Shown one piece after another: positions 33,234 through 42,787 of a DNA stretch of 64,000 nucleotides. The first letter of the stretch is position 1, and each line of letters starts with the position of its first letter. Location of the stretch: NCBI GenBank assembly GCA_965662745.1, contig CBFIJK010000005.1:1-64000 (forward strand). The letters run 5' to 3'. The position numbers were made by a program, and so were the translations under genes. The DNA is from Anianibacter sp965662745. GTDB taxonomy: Bacteria; Pseudomonadota; Alphaproteobacteria; Rhodobacterales; Rhodobacteraceae. The notes below the pieces were generated by a model that saw only the letters and a program-made list of their open reading frames with translations, was not told where the DNA came from and searched no databases.

Positions 33234-35272
33234 CGGTTCCAGAGCCTTTCGCCAGACACCTCGCGCGCCGTCGTGATCTTCGGCGCGCCGTCCTCTAGAC
33301 GGATCGCAATGGCGCCCGTCTCTCTCAAGCGTGCTTCATCTAAGACTGCGCAGCCCTGATCCAAAGGCGGCAGGACCCGCGCGCTGACGAGCAGCACGCC
33401 CTCTGCGCAAGCCAACGCCGCGCGCGTCTCCACATCGCGGCCCGCAAGCTGGCGGATGGACCCATCCTCGCCAAGCGGCGCTTCGATCCAGTCGACACCT
33501 TCCAGATATCCTATGCGCACGCTGGCCTCGGCCCGTTCTGCTCCATCCCCGTCATTTTCCAGCCAGACCTCGGCGGCAAAGCCCTGACCGCGCGGCTTTG
33601 ACAGGGAACGCCCATCCGTCGTCATTACCCCGATCAAGCCGCCATCGGGCGAGATCAGGATATCGGGCCGATCGGACAGGCCCCACAACGTGGACGCGAC
33701 AAGCAGCGGCGCGGCACCAACCCACCGCCCTCGCCCTTGCCAGAGCACGAGCAGACACCCGCCAAGCGCGATCAGGGGCAGAACAGCCGATGGCGGCGAC
33801 GGCACCGGCGTCACCGCGCCCTCCAATCCCGCGACCGTCTCTGCCACGCCGAGGATCCACAGGATCGGCCATTTCATCAGCCACAAACCGACCCCGGACA
33901 ACCCTAAGGGCCAGAACGCGGCGGCCAGAACAGCGGCGGGCATGACCCAGACCCCCATGAGCGGCACACAGGCGAGGTTCGCGATCAGGCCGTAGTCGGA
34001 CAGCCGGTTGAAATGCGCAGCCGCGAAGGGCGCCGTCGCTGCGCCCGCCACAACCGACGACAGCACGACCGCCAGCACCGGCGACATCCATTTTGGCAGG
34101 CCGGTCCGCACATCGCGCAGCGCCGCGAACGCCCCGACCAGAGCCGCCGTTGCTGCGAAAGACATCTGGAACCCCGGCCCTGTCACCGCCTCTGGCCTGA
34201 GCGCCAGCACGATAAGCGCGGCGATGGCGACCGCCCTGAGCGTCAGCGCGCGCCGGTCAAGAAGGATCGCGGTGAACGCGACCGAAACCATGATGAACGC
34301 CCGCTCCGTCGCGACGTTGCCGCCCGACAGCGCGTAGTAGCCCGCGCCTGCGAGAATGGCCGCGACCGCCGCGATCTTCTTGATCGGCAGGGTCAGAGCC
34401 GCGCGGGGCCAAAGCGCCAGAGCCAAGCGCAGCGCGCCAAAGACGACCCCCGTCAGAAGCCCCATATGAAGTCCCGAGATAGCCAGAAGATGCGCAAGGT
34501 TCGTGTCACGCAGCGCTTGCAGCGTTGTTTGGGCAATGCCCGACCGGTCGCCCGTGAGGATCGCGGCGGCAAAGGCTCCGGCCTCTCCGGGGATACGCGC
34601 CTGAATGGCGCTCGACATCCTATGGCGCAGGGAGTGGATAAGGGTCGACCAGCCATCGGGCGGCCCGCGCGCGCCGGGAACAAGCGGCAGGCGTGCATAC
34701 CCGACCGCGCCGATCCGATCGAAGAAGGCCTTGCGCTGGAAGTCGAAGCCGCCCGGCTCGACCGGGCCTTCGGGCGGGGACAGGTGGCCGGTGATGGCGA
34801 CATGCTGGCCGGGCGCGGGATCGAAATATTGCACCGCGTGATGCAGCGACACGCGCACATGCGCCGGGGTGCGATCCGGCGCGACGTTCAAGAGGACCAC
34901 GCGATCCAGCGTCAGGCGCATCTTGTCCGACGACGAGCGGTCGATCATCACGATCCGCCCCTCGATCGGCCCGTAATAACGAAAGCCGAGGACCGGCGCC
35001 TCAACCAGATTCGCCCGTGCCCCGGCAATGCCGTAGCCGGCTGAAAGGCAGGCGCAGACGATCAGCACAGGGCGGCCCAGATCGCCCAGCCGCGCCGCGA
35101 TCCCGCCAAAAATGACAACCAGGACACCCATAAGAAAAAGCATCCAAACCGGGGGCTCCCAAGGGATAGCGAAATAGGCGGCGATGCCGCTTCCAAGCGC
35201 CACGGGGACCCAGGGGAACAGTGCCCCGCGCTGGCGCCCCATCAGCGATGCCGCGACGGAACTGGCGCGCAC
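33227..35272 (-). CDS. ComEC/Rec2-related membrane protein
   Basis: The 681-residue protein has N-terminal hydrophobic segments, a DUF4131-like soluble part (about residues 80-190), and a large multi-spanning Competence domain marked by AHLLAISGLHMGLLTGVVFG. ComEC forms the inner-membrane channel for DNA uptake. The C-terminus (about 540-681) is soluble, but I see no clear metallo-beta-lactamase HxHxDH motif, so this is the short form. The start is a GTG at 35272; ATG 35242 is an alternative. Competence itself is not proved by this gene. Confidence 0.85.
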   Translation of the reverse strand: MRASSVAASLMGRQRGALFPWVPVALGSGIAAYFAIPWEPPVWMLFLMGVLVVIFGGIAARLGDLGRPVLIVCACLSAGYGIAGARANLVEAPVLGFRYYGPIEGRIVMIDRSSSDKMRLTLDRVVLLNVAPDRTPAHVRVSLHHAVQYFDPAPGQHVAITGHLSPPEGPVEPGGFDFQRKAFFDRIGAVGYARLPLVPGARGPPDGWSTLIHSLRHRMSSAIQARIPGEAGAFAAAILTGDRSGIAQTTLQALRDTNLAHLLAISGLHMGLLTGVVFGALRLALALWPRAALTLPIKKIAAVAAILAGAGYYALSGGNVATERAFIMVSVAFTAILLDRRALTLRAVAIAALIVLALRPEAVTGPGFQMSFAATAALVGAFAALRDVRTGLPKWMSPVLAVVLSSVVAGAATAPFAAAHFNRLSDYGLIANLACVPLMGVWVMPAAVLAAAFWPLGLSGVGLWLMKWPILWILGVAETVAGLEGAVTPVPSPPSAVLPLIALGGCLLVLWQGRGRWVGAAPLLVASTLWGLSDRPDILISPDGGLIGVMTTDGRSLSKPRGQGFAAEVWLENDGDGAERAEASVRIGYLEGVDWIEAPLGEDGSIRQLAGRDVETRAALACAEGVLLVSARVLPPLDQGCAVLDEARLRETGAIAIRLEDGAPKITTAREVSGERLWNRQ

Positions 35273-35362
35273 CTTGTCACCTCGCTTTGGCTTGTCTAGA
35301 CCATCCCCGACACTAGGCTCCGCCTGGTTTCCAAAAGGTTAACCGGACAAGGCCCCCTCCCC

Positions 35363-36769
35363 ATGTCAGATCGTCCCGTCGTCACCCGTATCGCGCCCTC
35401 GCCCACGGGGTTCATGCATATCGGCACCGCGCGTACGGCGCTGTTCAACTGGCTTTATGCGCGCGGCCGGGGCGGGAAGTTCCTGCTGCGGATCGAAGAC
35501 ACGGATCACGCAAGGTCCACCCCTGAGGCGACCGAGGCGATCCTCGACGGGCTGCGCTGGCTGGGACTGGACTGGGACGGCGACGCGATCAGCCAGGCCT
35601 CGCGCGCGGACCGCCACGCCGAGGTCGCGAAAGAGCTTCTGGACAAGGGCGCGGCCTATAAGTGTTTCGCCACGCAGGAAGAAATTGAGGCGTTCCGGGA
35701 AGCCGCGCGCGCCGAGGGCAAATCAACGCTCTATCGCTCGCCCTGGCGCGATGCCGATCCCGCGACGCATCCCGATGCGCCATATGTCTTTCGCATCAAG
35801 GCCCCGCTGGAGGGCGCAACGATCATCGAGGACCGCGTGCAAGGCGATGTGCGCTGGGGCAATGATCAGCTGGACGACATGGTTCTGCTGCGGTCCGACG
35901 GTACGCCGACCTACATGCTGGCCGTGGTCGTCGACGATCACGACATGGGCGTGACCCATGCGATCCGGGGCGACGATCACCTCGCCAACGCGGCGCGGCA
36001 GATGACTATCTATCACGCGATGGGATGGGAGGTGCCGGTCTGGGCGCATATCCCGCTGATCCATGGGCCGGACGGCAAGAAACTGTCGAAGCGGCACGGC
36101 GCGCTTGGCGTCGGTGAATACCGCGCGATGGGGTTTCCGGCGGCGGCCATGCGCAACTACCTTGCGCGTCTTGGCTGGAGCCACGGGGACGATGAAGTCT
36201 TCAGCGACGCACAGGCGATGGACTGGTTCGATCTGGACGGAATCGGCAAATCCCCGGCGCGTCTCGACCTGAAGAAGCTGGAAAACATCTCGGGTCAGCA
36301 GATCGCGATGCGCGACGACGCCGCCCTGGTAAAAGATATCGACGCCTATCTTGCGGCAGCGCAGCATAATCCCTTGACGGCAGCGCAGCGAAGCGGGCTA
36401 CTCTCGGGCATGTATTGCCTGAAGGACCGGGCCAAGACCTTGGGGGAACTTCTTGAAAAGGCGCATTTTGTGCTGACAGAACGTCCCATCGTGCCGGACG
36501 AGAAATCGGTCAAGGCGCTGGACGATGTATCCCGTGGTATACTGGGAGAATTGACGCCGCAGTTGCAAAATGCTAGCTGGAACCGCGATGCGCTGGAGGG
36601 AATTGTGACCCAGACGGCCGAGGCCCATGGTCTTAAACTTGGCAAACTGGCCCAGCCTTTGCGGGCCGCCCTTGCCGGGAGAGCCGTCTCACCCAGTGTC
36701 TTCGATATGATGCTTGTCATTGGCCGCGACGAAACCGTCGCCCGCCTCCGGGACGCCAGCGGCGCTTAA
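35363..36769 (+). CDS. gltX: Glutamyl-tRNA synthetase
   Basis: This class I synthetase charges tRNA-Glu, and in organisms lacking GlnRS also tRNA-Gln. The 468-residue protein shows the HIGH-type motif in PSPTGFMHIGTARTALFNWL and the KMSKS-type motif in PDGKKLSKRHGALGV, with LRIEDTDHARSTPEATEAI. Length is normal for the bacterial discriminating or non-discriminating enzyme; specificity cannot be told. Many alphaproteobacteria carry two copies, and the other would be outside the window. Confidence 0.96.
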   Translation: MSDRPVVTRIAPSPTGFMHIGTARTALFNWLYARGRGGKFLLRIEDTDHARSTPEATEAILDGLRWLGLDWDGDAISQASRADRHAEVAKELLDKGAAYKCFATQEEIEAFREAARAEGKSTLYRSPWRDADPATHPDAPYVFRIKAPLEGATIIEDRVQGDVRWGNDQLDDMVLLRSDGTPTYMLAVVVDDHDMGVTHAIRGDDHLANAARQMTIYHAMGWEVPVWAHIPLIHGPDGKKLSKRHGALGVGEYRAMGFPAAAMRNYLARLGWSHGDDEVFSDAQAMDWFDLDGIGKSPARLDLKKLENISGQQIAMRDDAALVKDIDAYLAAAQHNPLTAAQRSGLLSGMYCLKDRAKTLGELLEKAHFVLTERPIVPDEKSVKALDDVSRGILGELTPQLQNASWNRDALEGIVTQTAEAHGLKLGKLAQPLRAALAGRAVSPSVFDMMLVIGRDETVARLRDASGA

Positions 36770-36835
36770 GGCGCTGAACGAGATAAACGACACGATCCGC
36801 CCGCTGGGATGGATGCTTCAGGGAAAGGGACGATG

Positions 36836-38131
36836 ATGGCCGATAAGGGAAAAAGCGCAACGCTCAGCTTTGACGACAAGTCGATCGAGCTGCCGATGTA
36901 TTCGGGCACCTCTGGACCGGACGTCATCGACATCCGCAAACTGTATGCCCAGGGCGGCGTCTTCACTTACGATCCGGGCTTTACCTCGACCGCGGCCTGC
37001 GATTCCACGATCACCTTCATCGACGGCGACAAGGGCGAGCTTTTGCATCGCGGATATCCGATCGACCAGCTGGCCGGAAAATCCCATTTCCTCGAGGTGT
37101 GCTACCTGCTGCTTTACGGCGAGTTGCCGACCGCGACCCAGCTTGAAGATTTCGAAAACCGCGTCACCATGCACACCATGCTGCATGAGCAGATGCAGTA
37201 TTTCTTCCGCGGGTTCCGCCGTGACGCGCATCCCATGGCGATCATGGTCGGCGTTGTGGGCGCGATGTCTGCATTCTACCACGATTCCACCGATATCAAC
37301 GATCCCTGGCAGCGCGAGGTCGCCTCGATCCGACTGATCGCGAAGATGCCGACGATCGCCGCCTGGGCTTACAAATACCACGTGGGCCAGCCCTTCATCT
37401 ACCCGCGCAACGATCTCGACTTCGCGTCGAACTTCCTGAACATGTGCTTCGCTGTCCCGGCAGAGCCGTTCAACGTGAACCCGATCCTGTCGCGCGCCAT
37501 GGACCGCATCTTCACGCTTCATGCCGACCATGAACAGAACGCATCGACATCGACCGTGCGCCTTGCCTCGTCCTCTGGCGCGAACCCGTTTGCCTGCATC
37601 GCGGCCGGCATCGCCTGCCTTTGGGGTCCGGCGCATGGCGGTGCGAACCAGGCCTGCCTTGAAATGCTGCGCGAGATCGGCACGCCTGACCGCATCCCCG
37701 AATTCATCGAGCGTGCGAAGGACAAGAACGATTCCTTCCGCCTGATGGGCTTTGGCCACCGGGTCTACAAGAACTTCGACCCCCGCGCGAAGGTCATGAA
37801 GGAAAGCGCCGACGAGGTGCTGGAACTGCTGGGGATCGAGAACAACCCGACGCTTCAGGTCGCCAAGGAACTGGAGCGCGTTGCGCTGGAAGACCCCTAT
37901 TTCTCGGAAAAGAAGCTTTATCCGAACGTCGATTTCTATTCGGGTATCATCCTTGACGCGATGGGCTTCCCGACCTCGATGTTCACGCCGATCTTTGCGC
38001 TGGCGCGCACCGTCGGCTGGATTTCCCAATGGAAAGAACAGCTGAACGATCCGCAGATGAAAATCGGTCGGCCGCGCCAGTTGTACCAAGGCGAAGAGGC
38101 CCGCGATTACGTCGACGTCGAAAACCGCTGA
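36836..38131 (+). CDS. gltA: Citrate synthase
   Basis: GltA condenses acetyl-CoA and oxaloacetate at the entry to the TCA cycle. The 431-residue hexameric-type enzyme shows GFTSTAACDSTITFIDGDKG, the catalytic His in LHADHEQNASTSTVR, the second His in GPAHGGANQACLEML, MGFGHRVYKNFDPRA and catalytic Asp region NVDFYSGI. The ATG at 36836 follows a purine-rich SD; an ATG immediately before it (36833) is equally possible. A strong terminator follows. Confidence 0.97.
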   Translation: MADKGKSATLSFDDKSIELPMYSGTSGPDVIDIRKLYAQGGVFTYDPGFTSTAACDSTITFIDGDKGELLHRGYPIDQLAGKSHFLEVCYLLLYGELPTATQLEDFENRVTMHTMLHEQMQYFFRGFRRDAHPMAIMVGVVGAMSAFYHDSTDINDPWQREVASIRLIAKMPTIAAWAYKYHVGQPFIYPRNDLDFASNFLNMCFAVPAEPFNVNPILSRAMDRIFTLHADHEQNASTSTVRLASSSGANPFACIAAGIACLWGPAHGGANQACLEMLREIGTPDRIPEFIERAKDKNDSFRLMGFGHRVYKNFDPRAKVMKESADEVLELLGIENNPTLQVAKELERVALEDPYFSEKKLYPNVDFYSGIILDAMGFPTSMFTPIFALARTVGWISQWKEQLNDPQMKIGRPRQLYQGEEARDYVDVENR

Positions 38132-38157
38132 TCGCCGCACAGCCCTAGAATTGAAAA

Positions 38158-38183
38158 GGCCGCCCCAAACGGGCGGCCTTTTT
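38158..38183 (+). terminator. Intrinsic terminator after gltA
   Basis: GGCCGCCC (38158-38165), loop CAAAC, GGGCGGCC (38171-38178) and five T residues. Its 3' edge touches the stop codon of the convergent Hint-domain gene, so it may act in both directions. Confidence 0.88.
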
Positions 38184-39241
38184 CAGTTCATGGTGCCGGG
38201 AACCAGCATCCGGTGCCGCTGCGGCGCCTCGGCGCCCGCCTTTCGGCGCCCCAGCCTTTCAAGGAGTTCCACCGCCTTGCGCGCTTTCAGCACCGGGTAT
38301 GCGGGAAGGGGCCGGAATGCCTTGCCCAGAAGTTCCGGAAACAACTCTTCGACCTCACTGCGTTGGCTCTCGGGCAGCGCGGCACGCGACTGCGCACCGA
38401 GATAAAGGCTTTCGGCAGGCAGGCCGTTGGCCCAGACGACCTCGTGCCGGTCAAAGACGAAATGGGTATAGCTGACGCCATTCTCGGCCTCGGCCGGTTC
38501 GATCCCCGGCAAGGTTCCAAGATGCTTCGTCGCAACAAGCGCCTCTTCAACGCCGCAGACTTCCCTGACGGTCTTGCCGCCCACCAACAGCCGATGCTGA
38601 GGCGAGACATACAGCGTGGTCGCGGGCATGTTCCGTCCAAAGGTGCCGGGCGCGATGCGGATCGGCGCAAGACGGGTCTGGCGTTTCAGGCGCTGCCGCG
38701 ACAGCACAGTGGTGCCGATCCAGCGAATGGCCTGCGATCCGTTCTGAAGTGTCTCGACAAGATCACCCTGCCGCAGCGTCGCAATGCGGCGCGGCCCGTC
38801 CGGCGTGTCGATCAGAGTATCCGAGCGATAACAATTCACCGTCGCCGCCCTGTCCCGAACGGTGCCGGCGAAATCGCTGGCCTCTGTCTGGACCACGGCA
38901 TCGAGGGTCACGCTTTCCGTCCACGCACCAACCCCGTTGAAGCCCGCATCCCAGATATTGAGGAACATCCGCCCCTCGACATCGCGGATCAGGATATGGC
39001 GGCCCGATTGCGTGCGCCCGTCCTTCAGATGCAGCGTAACATCCGTTTCGTGCAGTGCGGCAAGATCGGTCGTGACGGGACCGGCTCCAAGATCAAAGGT
39101 CACGCTGGCCGCACCCGGCGTACGCGACAGGTCGATCGTCTGAAGTCGCAGAGGATCAGCTTTCGATCCAAAGCGCTGATGCGGGATCAGACCCGTCGCG
39201 CGCCCGAGATAGAAGGTCGAAAGAAAAACATTCGTCGCCAT
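38183..39241 (-). CDS. Hint-domain protein (Hint_2 type)
   Basis: The 352-residue protein carries a Hint domain (Hedgehog/intein fold) in its middle and C-terminal half, beginning with Cys at NCYRSDTLIDTPDGPRRIAT (about residue 136), then LRQGDLVETLQNGSQAIRWI and the later block LYVSPQHRLLVGG and YTHFVFDRHEVVWANGLPAE. These proteins are frequent in Rhodobacteraceae; self-cleavage has been suggested but the role is unknown. The N-terminal 130 residues have no motif I recognise, and no signal peptide is seen. It converges on gltA. Confidence 0.83.
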   Translation of the reverse strand: MATNVFLSTFYLGRATGLIPHQRFGSKADPLRLQTIDLSRTPGAASVTFDLGAGPVTTDLAALHETDVTLHLKDGRTQSGRHILIRDVEGRMFLNIWDAGFNGVGAWTESVTLDAVVQTEASDFAGTVRDRAATVNCYRSDTLIDTPDGPRRIATLRQGDLVETLQNGSQAIRWIGTTVLSRQRLKRQTRLAPIRIAPGTFGRNMPATTLYVSPQHRLLVGGKTVREVCGVEEALVATKHLGTLPGIEPAEAENGVSYTHFVFDRHEVVWANGLPAESLYLGAQSRAALPESQRSEVEELFPELLGKAFRPLPAYPVLKARKAVELLERLGRRKAGAEAPQRHRMLVPGTMN

Positions 39242-39350
39242 AGGACGGCACCCATTAACAGCAGGCCGATACGTGACCTGCAGGAAAATCTATTAGGGGC
39301 TAACGTCAGAAATCGGACGGATTAGGGATAATTTCGCGAAGAATAAGGCA

Positions 39351-39376
39351 GGCCCGGCATGATTGTCCGCCGGGCC
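39351..39376. other. Inverted repeat GGCCCGGC-N10-GCCGGGCC
   Basis: A perfect 8-base stem with a 10-base loop lies 31 bases past the stop codon of the PaaG-like gene. It could terminate that gene, though the following sequence on the minus strand is only moderately T-rich. Confidence 0.4.
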
Positions 39377-39406
39377 GGGGTCGCGACCGCAATTTCGGCT
39401 AAACCC

Positions 39407-40183
39407 TTAACGTCCCTCATATTTCGGCGCGCGTTTCTCAAGGAACGCCAGAACGCCTTCCTTGAAATCGCGGGTTTTTCCGCACGCGCCCTGCAATTTC
39501 GCCTCTAGGCTCAACTGCTCGTTGATATCGTTGTCGTAACTCGCCCGTATCGCCTGCTTGATGCGGGTATAGGCCTCGGTCGGGCCGTGGGCGAGTTTGC
39601 TGGCTCGGGCGAACCAGTGATCTGCGAACTGATCGTCCGGCACCGCCTCCCAGATCATGCCCCAGTCGGCGGCTTCGGTCGCGGTAACGGGTTCTGCAAA
39701 CAGCGCCGCGCCCATGGCCCGTGAAAAGCCGACCTGGCGTGGCAGCCAATAGGTGCCGCCAGCGTCGGGGATAAGGCCAATACGGCTGAACGCCTGAAGG
39801 AAGACCGCCGATTCCGTCGCGATCACCACGTCACAGGCCAGCGCAAGGTTGGCCCCCGCCCCCGCCGCCGCGCCGTTGACCGCCGCGATGGTCGGCACGC
39901 GGGCATCGAAGATCGCGCGCAGAAGCGGCTCATACTCGTCGCGCAGCGTGCGTTCGAGATCGAGGTTGTTCGCATTGCCGCGATCGCCGAGGTCCTGACC
40001 GGAACAGAACGCCTTGCCCTTGCCCGTCAGAACCATCACCCGCGCCTCACGGTCGGCTTCCTTGACCGCGTGCAGCAGTTCCGCGCGCATCTGGGTCGAC
40101 AGCGCGTTCATCACCTCGGCGCGGTTCATGGCGATCGTCGCGACGCCGTCGCGCAGGCTGTAGCGGATGGTCTGATAGTTCAT
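39407..40183 (-). CDS. Enoyl-CoA hydratase/isomerase family protein (PaaG-like)
   Basis: The 258-residue crotonase-fold protein is most like PaaG, which isomerises ring-1,2-epoxyphenylacetyl-CoA to the oxepin form. Shared features are FCSGQDLGDRGN near residue 60, AAVNGAAAGAGANLALACDV with the oxyanion-hole glycines, FSRIGLIPDAGGTYWLPRQV with catalytic Asp, and the C-terminal EGVLAFLEKRAPKYEGR. No other paa genes lie here, so a broader enoyl-CoA isomerase/hydratase role is possible. ATG 40183 gives the usual N-terminus MNYQTIRYSLRDGVA. Confidence 0.83.
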   Translation of the reverse strand: MNYQTIRYSLRDGVATIAMNRAEVMNALSTQMRAELLHAVKEADREARVMVLTGKGKAFCSGQDLGDRGNANNLDLERTLRDEYEPLLRAIFDARVPTIAAVNGAAAGAGANLALACDVVIATESAVFLQAFSRIGLIPDAGGTYWLPRQVGFSRAMGAALFAEPVTATEAADWGMIWEAVPDDQFADHWFARASKLAHGPTEAYTRIKQAIRASYDNDINEQLSLEAKLQGACGKTRDFKEGVLAFLEKRAPKYEGR

Positions 40184-40253
40184 GGCATGGCCTCCCTCGG
40201 TCCCGTTGCGGCATCCTAACGCGCAGCGGGCCAAGGGAAAGCGGAACGCGCCG

Positions 40254-40709
40254 TCAGTCCTTCAGAATTTCCCGAAGCCGCGCCTCTTCCTCGGTACTGA
40301 GCCCGGTCTCGACCTCGGCCCGACTGCGGCGGCGCACATAGGCAAGCCCGATTCCCAGCGCGAGAATCAGAAGGATCGGTCCCGCCGCCCAGAGAACAAG
40401 GTTCGATCCGGTCAGAGTGGGGCGCAGAAGGACGTATTCGCCGTACCGATCCGTCACCACCTCAAGCACTTCTTCATCGCTGTCGCCGGCGACAAGCCGT
40501 TCGCGCACCAGAAGCCGAAGGTCGCGCGCGAGATCGGCGTTCGATTCGTCGATGGATTCGTTGCGGCAGACAAGGCAGCGCAGGCCAGAGCTGATCTCAC
40601 GCGCCCGAAGCTCCAGCGCAGGATCGTCGAGGATCTCGTCGGGCTGTACCGCAAGCGCGGGCCAAGCCAGGCCAAGCGCAAGGATCAGCGCGGTCAAACA
40701 ACGTTTCAT
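40254..40709 (-). CDS. ccmH: Cytochrome c-type biogenesis protein CcmH
   Basis: CcmH is a membrane-anchored periplasmic thiol protein that reduces apocytochrome c and works with CcmF in haem ligation. The 151-residue protein has a signal segment (CLTALILALGLAWPALA), the redox motif LRCLVCRNESI (Cys45, Cys48), DLRLLVRERLVAGDSDEEV, the YGEYVLLRP motif, and a membrane anchor near residues 105-124. The start overlaps the ccmF stop codon (ATGA). Confidence 0.95.
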   Translation of the reverse strand: MKRCLTALILALGLAWPALAVQPDEILDDPALELRAREISSGLRCLVCRNESIDESNADLARDLRLLVRERLVAGDSDEEVLEVVTDRYGEYVLLRPTLTGSNLVLWAAGPILLILALGIGLAYVRRRSRAEVETGLSTEEEARLREILKD

Positions 40710-42679
40710 TCCGCAGGCACCGCGCTTGCCCGATTGCGGCGGGCGCCTGCCGCCACGCGGAACCGGCGATCCGTCAGGCTCAGGACACCGCCCAGCGCCA
40801 TGATGATGCACCCCGCCCAGATCCAGTTGGCAAAGGGCTTGATATAGGTCCGCACGGCCCATCCGCCGCCATCCTGCGGATCACCGATCACGACGTAGAT
40901 GTCGCGCAGGAATCCGTTGTCGATCGCGGCCTCGGTCGTCGGCATGCGCGCAACCGGGTAGATCCGCTTTTCGGGGCTGAGGACCGCGACATTGCGATCC
41001 CCACGGTCGACGGAAATCGTACCCATGGTTGAGGCGTAATTTGGCCCCTGCACCCGGTCGACCCCGTCCAGCGTCACGGTATAGCCCGCGACGTCGAACC
41101 CTTCGCCGATCTGCGCGACGCGGATATCTTCAACCTGCCAGGCGGTGATTGCGGCGACGCCGAAGATGGTGATGCCAAAGCCCGAATGCGCGACCGTCTT
41201 GCCAAGGTCGGCGCGCGGCAAGCGCGTGAGGCGTCGCAGCTTGTCCTTAAGGTCGCCGCGCCCTGCGCGCTGCCACAGATCGGCCAGCGCACCGCCGACA
41301 AGCCAAGCGCAAAGCACCGCGCCGAAGGGCGCCAGCATCGACCCGCCCGTCTGGATGACCCAGACCAGCGCGCCGAGTGCAATAGACAGGGCAAGGATGC
41401 CCCAGAGCGGCCCCATGGACCGAGAGATCCGCGCGCGCTTCCACGGCAGGATCGCGCCAATGGGCAGGATCGCCGCCAATGCCACCATGAAGGGCGTGAA
41501 GGCCGCATCGAAGAAGGGCGGACCGACCGACAGCTTGCGGTCAAACAGAAGCTCGGCGATCAGCGGCCAGATCGTCCCGACAAAGACGACAAGGCAGGAC
41601 ACCGCGAGCAGGATGTTGTTTAAAACCAGCGCGCTTTCTCGGCTGACCAGGCTGAAGACGCCCTTCGCCTCCATCGCGCCTGCACGGGCGGCATAAAGCG
41701 TCAGCGCGCCGCCCATGAAGACGCCGAGGATCATCAGGATGAAAACCCCGCGTTCGGGATCGTTCGCGAAGGCATGAACAGAGGTCAGCACGCCCGAGCG
41801 CACGATGAACGTGCCGATCAGCGAAAAGCCGAAGGCGAGGATCGCCAACAGGATCGTCCAGCTTTTCAGCGCCTCACGCTTTTCGACCACGATGGCCGAA
41901 TGCAGCAGCGCAGCCGCAATAAGCCATGGCATGAAGGACGCGTTCTCGACCGGGTCCCAGAACCAGAAGCCGCCCCAGCCAAGCTCGTAATAGGCCCACC
42001 ACGATCCAAGGGCGATACCGATGGTCAGGAACAGCCAGGCGGCCAGAGTCCACGGGCGCACCCAGCGGCCCCACGCTGCGTCGACGCGGCCTTCGATCAG
42101 GGCGGCGACAGCGAAGGAAAAGCTCATAGATAGGCCGACATAGCCGAGATAGAGAAACGGCGGATGGAAGGCGAGGCCGGGGTCCTGCAAGAGCGGATTA
42201 AGGTCCTGCCCGTTCATCGGCGGAACGGCGAGCCGATCAAACGGGTTCGACGTGAAGAGGATGAACAAAAGGAACGCAACGCCGATCGCGCCTTGGATCG
42301 CCAGAACGCGGGCGCGCAGGGCTGGCGGCAAATCCTGCCCGAACCAACTGGCCGACGCACCGAAAAGCGCAAGGATCAGCACCCAGAGAAGCATCGAACC
42401 CTCGTGGTTCCCCCAGACGCCGCTGACCTTGTAAAGCATCGGCTTCGCGGTATGGGAATTTTCCACGACGATCCGCAGCGAGAAGTCGGACACCACGAAG
42501 GCATAGGTCAGAACGGCAAAGGAGAATCCGATCAGGATCACCTGCGCACTGGCCGCCGGGTCCCCGACCGCCATCCAGCCCCGCCACCGCGTTTGAGCGC
42601 CGACAAGCGGCACCACCGATTGCACCACCGCGACGCCCAGCGCGAGGATAAGTGCAAAATGTCCAAGCTCGATCAACAT
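40706..42679 (-). CDS. ccmF: Cytochrome c haem lyase subunit CcmF
   Basis: CcmF accepts haem from CcmE and attaches it to apocytochrome c. The 657-residue polytopic membrane protein has the haem-binding WWD motif in GWGGFWFWDPVENASFMPW, VWGNHEGSMLLWV near the N-terminus, and GTFIVRSGVLTSVHAFANDP. The start at ATG 42679 (MLIELGHFALIL) has AGGA eight bases upstream; a start seven codons earlier lacks a clear SD. It is separated from ccmE by the lysis cassette. Confidence 0.95.
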   Translation of the reverse strand: MLIELGHFALILALGVAVVQSVVPLVGAQTRWRGWMAVGDPAASAQVILIGFSFAVLTYAFVVSDFSLRIVVENSHTAKPMLYKVSGVWGNHEGSMLLWVLILALFGASASWFGQDLPPALRARVLAIQGAIGVAFLLFILFTSNPFDRLAVPPMNGQDLNPLLQDPGLAFHPPFLYLGYVGLSMSFSFAVAALIEGRVDAAWGRWVRPWTLAAWLFLTIGIALGSWWAYYELGWGGFWFWDPVENASFMPWLIAAALLHSAIVVEKREALKSWTILLAILAFGFSLIGTFIVRSGVLTSVHAFANDPERGVFILMILGVFMGGALTLYAARAGAMEAKGVFSLVSRESALVLNNILLAVSCLVVFVGTIWPLIAELLFDRKLSVGPPFFDAAFTPFMVALAAILPIGAILPWKRARISRSMGPLWGILALSIALGALVWVIQTGGSMLAPFGAVLCAWLVGGALADLWQRAGRGDLKDKLRRLTRLPRADLGKTVAHSGFGITIFGVAAITAWQVEDIRVAQIGEGFDVAGYTVTLDGVDRVQGPNYASTMGTISVDRGDRNVAVLSPEKRIYPVARMPTTEAAIDNGFLRDIYVVIGDPQDGGGWAVRTYIKPFANWIWAGCIIMALGGVLSLTDRRFRVAAGARRNRASAVPAE

Positions 42680-42787
42680 GGCGTTGATCCTACGCCGCAT
42701 GGCGCGAAATGCCAGTCCCTGCGCGCTTGGGTCGCGTGAATGTCAGGCGGACCAGGATGTCGGCCCGCCCGGTCCCGGCGCGCGATC

